64,000 nucleotides of DNA from Galbula dea (Eukaryota > Chordata > Aves > Piciformes > Galbulidae). A program made the translations under genes and the position numbers. The stretch is from positions 1,488,001 through 1,552,000 of the forward strand of contig VWZX01010527.1 in the NCBI GenBank assembly GCA_013399015.1, written 5' to 3'. Numbering within the stretch: position 1 is the first letter of the stretch; the number at the start of each line of letters is the position of its first letter. The notes beneath the pieces were generated by a model. It worked only from the letters and a program-made list of their open reading frames with translations. It was not told the origin of the DNA and did not search any database. Shown piece after piece: positions 62,421 to 64,000 of the stretch.

Positions 62421-64000
62421 GTATGATATTCCTAATTATATTGACTAGTGATTCACATCTTACAAGTTGCTAATGTGTTTTCCTGCTGGCATCTCATCAG
62501 TGGGCTGACTGGTTTCAGAGTATTATTCAAACCACAAGGCTGGCTGAGGAGACTGAGGAGCTTACTGCTCTGTACCTACTAATGTTGAATGTTGTAATCT
62601 CCCATTTTTATGGCATGAATCCCTGTATATGGCTGAAGACTATCCTTAAGTAGCTTCTGACAGGTTTATAATTCACTGATTAACACTTCACAATTTGTCA
62701 GTTCCTCATAGTGGGATTTAAGGTCACCTTTTCCTGGCCTGCTGTTCTTTGTGTACTGTACAACTAGTCCTCTGCTGCTGGATGTAGTCTGGGGTGAATG
62801 AATGATTAGTTGTTATCATTAAATAGAAGGAATTCTAAGGAATTTAGAAAATTGTTTGGCTACAGGTGAGTTGCTGATCTGGGGATTAGTTGAATGTGAA
62901 TATCTAACAAGAGTTTTTGTTACTGCACAAAGCCTTTGCTACTCCTCTTCTTCCAGGTATCATATACTCAGGACTTGTATAAACAGTCTCCAGGGTAGGG
63001 AGATCTTCACCTAATGCCATAAAGAGCTACACTGAGAACATTTTACATGGGACCCAAGTCTAAAAACTAGAATGTGTCTAAAAAGAGAGTTAATCAAAGG
63101 CACAAAATAGAGCATGGGATGTAATGCAGCATAGCTGGACCAAAGGTGGACTGTGCTAGACTAACTTGGTACTTTGTGAAATGTGTAGTAGGTCTCAGGA
63201 TATGGAAATGGCAGCAATAGAAGCAGGGTGATTTGTGATAGTCACAAACAAAAAGGTTGTGTGCTTTGTCAACTAATGGGAGTTTCTGCCTCCTACCTGC
63301 GGCCTCACCAGTTAAATGTGACAGAAGTGACAGTGTGAGAGTTGTTAGCCAGTTTCTGGATGAGTGTGGTTAGCTCTAGACACATAGTCTCTAGCTGCCA
63401 CTTAGGGCCAAGCAATACATCCATGCACTTAGCCTCTGGAGTACTGAGCAGTTATAGCTATGACCAAATTGTAGGTCCCTGTGTTAAAGGTGGATGATTT
63501 TAAACTGTAACAGGAATGAGTCTTTTTTTCCTGTGTGAACTTAGCTGTAAGGAAGTCAGCAAGTCTTGTAAATGTGAAGATCTGTAAATGTAATAGTAAC
63601 TGACTGGCACCAGTGATTGGACATTTACAGTGCCAGAGGTGCTACGTTGCACTGTGAGCCTTTCAGTCTGTGAGAAAGCCAAAATGTGGGTGATGTCCAC
63701 AGTGAGAACAGATGGGTCATCACAGTTACTGTTTCCCTTCTCCTGCATGCAATATTTTTAATAGTGAACTGCCACATGGATGGAGGAGGAAGTCTGTTGG
63801 TTTTACATATCAAAACCTTATTCTGATTTTTCTCCCAGAGACAGAAACTTCAGTTAGCCTTTTTGGGGTGGAGAGAGACGAATTAGTTCTCCGATTGTTG
63901 ATCTTTAGCTTCTCTTCTAATGAATCTAGTTTACTAGTGGTAAATTAAGCAATTAATTCTCATTAAAAAGCTGTCTGTGCTATCTTTTTTCATTATGATT
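62421..64000 (+). other. GALNT11: GALNT11 intron after coding exon 9 (partial)
   Basis: Begins with donor GTATGA. I searched by eye for the next lectin-domain exon (expected to open with IWIY-like codons) and did not find it before 64000, so the intron continues off the right edge. No repeat is recognised. Confidence 0.85.

Noticed and set aside
1..64000. CRISPR arrays, tRNA or rRNA genes, or a compact novel gene system
   Set aside because: No regularly spaced short repeats, no tRNA-like cloverleaf noticed, and no clustered unexplained ORFs. The window is ordinary vertebrate genomic DNA with two known genes.

Overview
This is vertebrate nuclear DNA, most likely from a bird. The evidence is many degraded CR1-type LINE fragments in both orientations, rare old MIR-like pieces, moderate AT-rich non-coding sequence with two sharp CpG islands, and split genes with GT-AG introns of about 0.5-3.6 kb. 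No CRISPR array, operon or tRNA gene was seen. Crocodilian or turtle origin cannot be fully excluded, because CR1 is also common there.

Two genes are recognised, arranged head to head. On the minus strand, the first coding exon of PRKAG2 (AMP-activated protein kinase gamma-2 subunit) lies at 9911-10009, with its CpG-island promoter to the right (about 10390-11130). Its large first intron fills 1-9910 and continues off the left edge. On the plus strand, GALNT11 (polypeptide N-acetylgalactosaminyltransferase 11) starts from a probable CpG-island promoter at about 30400-31030. It has a long 5' UTR intron and nine coding exons between 45329 and 62420. These encode residues 1-519 in one unbroken frame with consistent splice phases. 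The last roughly 90 residues of the C-terminal lectin domain lie beyond the right edge.

Layout: 1-9910 PRKAG2 intron 1; 9911-11130 PRKAG2 exon 1 and promoter; 11131-30400 intergenic, with CR1 and MIR-like fossils; 30400-31150 GALNT11 promoter and probable non-coding first exon; 31150-45290 GALNT11 5' intron, with CR1 copies and a dispersed direct repeat; 45291-62420 GALNT11 coding exons and introns; 62421-64000 the next GALNT11 intron.

The two genes work in unrelated processes: AMPK energy sensing, and mucin-type O-glycosylation in the Golgi. They share only an intergenic interval. I found no novel gene system. The most useful observations are an upstream ORF overlapping the GALNT11 start codon, a possible alternative 3' end that would remove the GALNT11 lectin domain, a strong G-quadruplex motif in the GALNT11 CpG island, single unresolved bases in both CpG islands, and two unexplained dispersed direct repeats.
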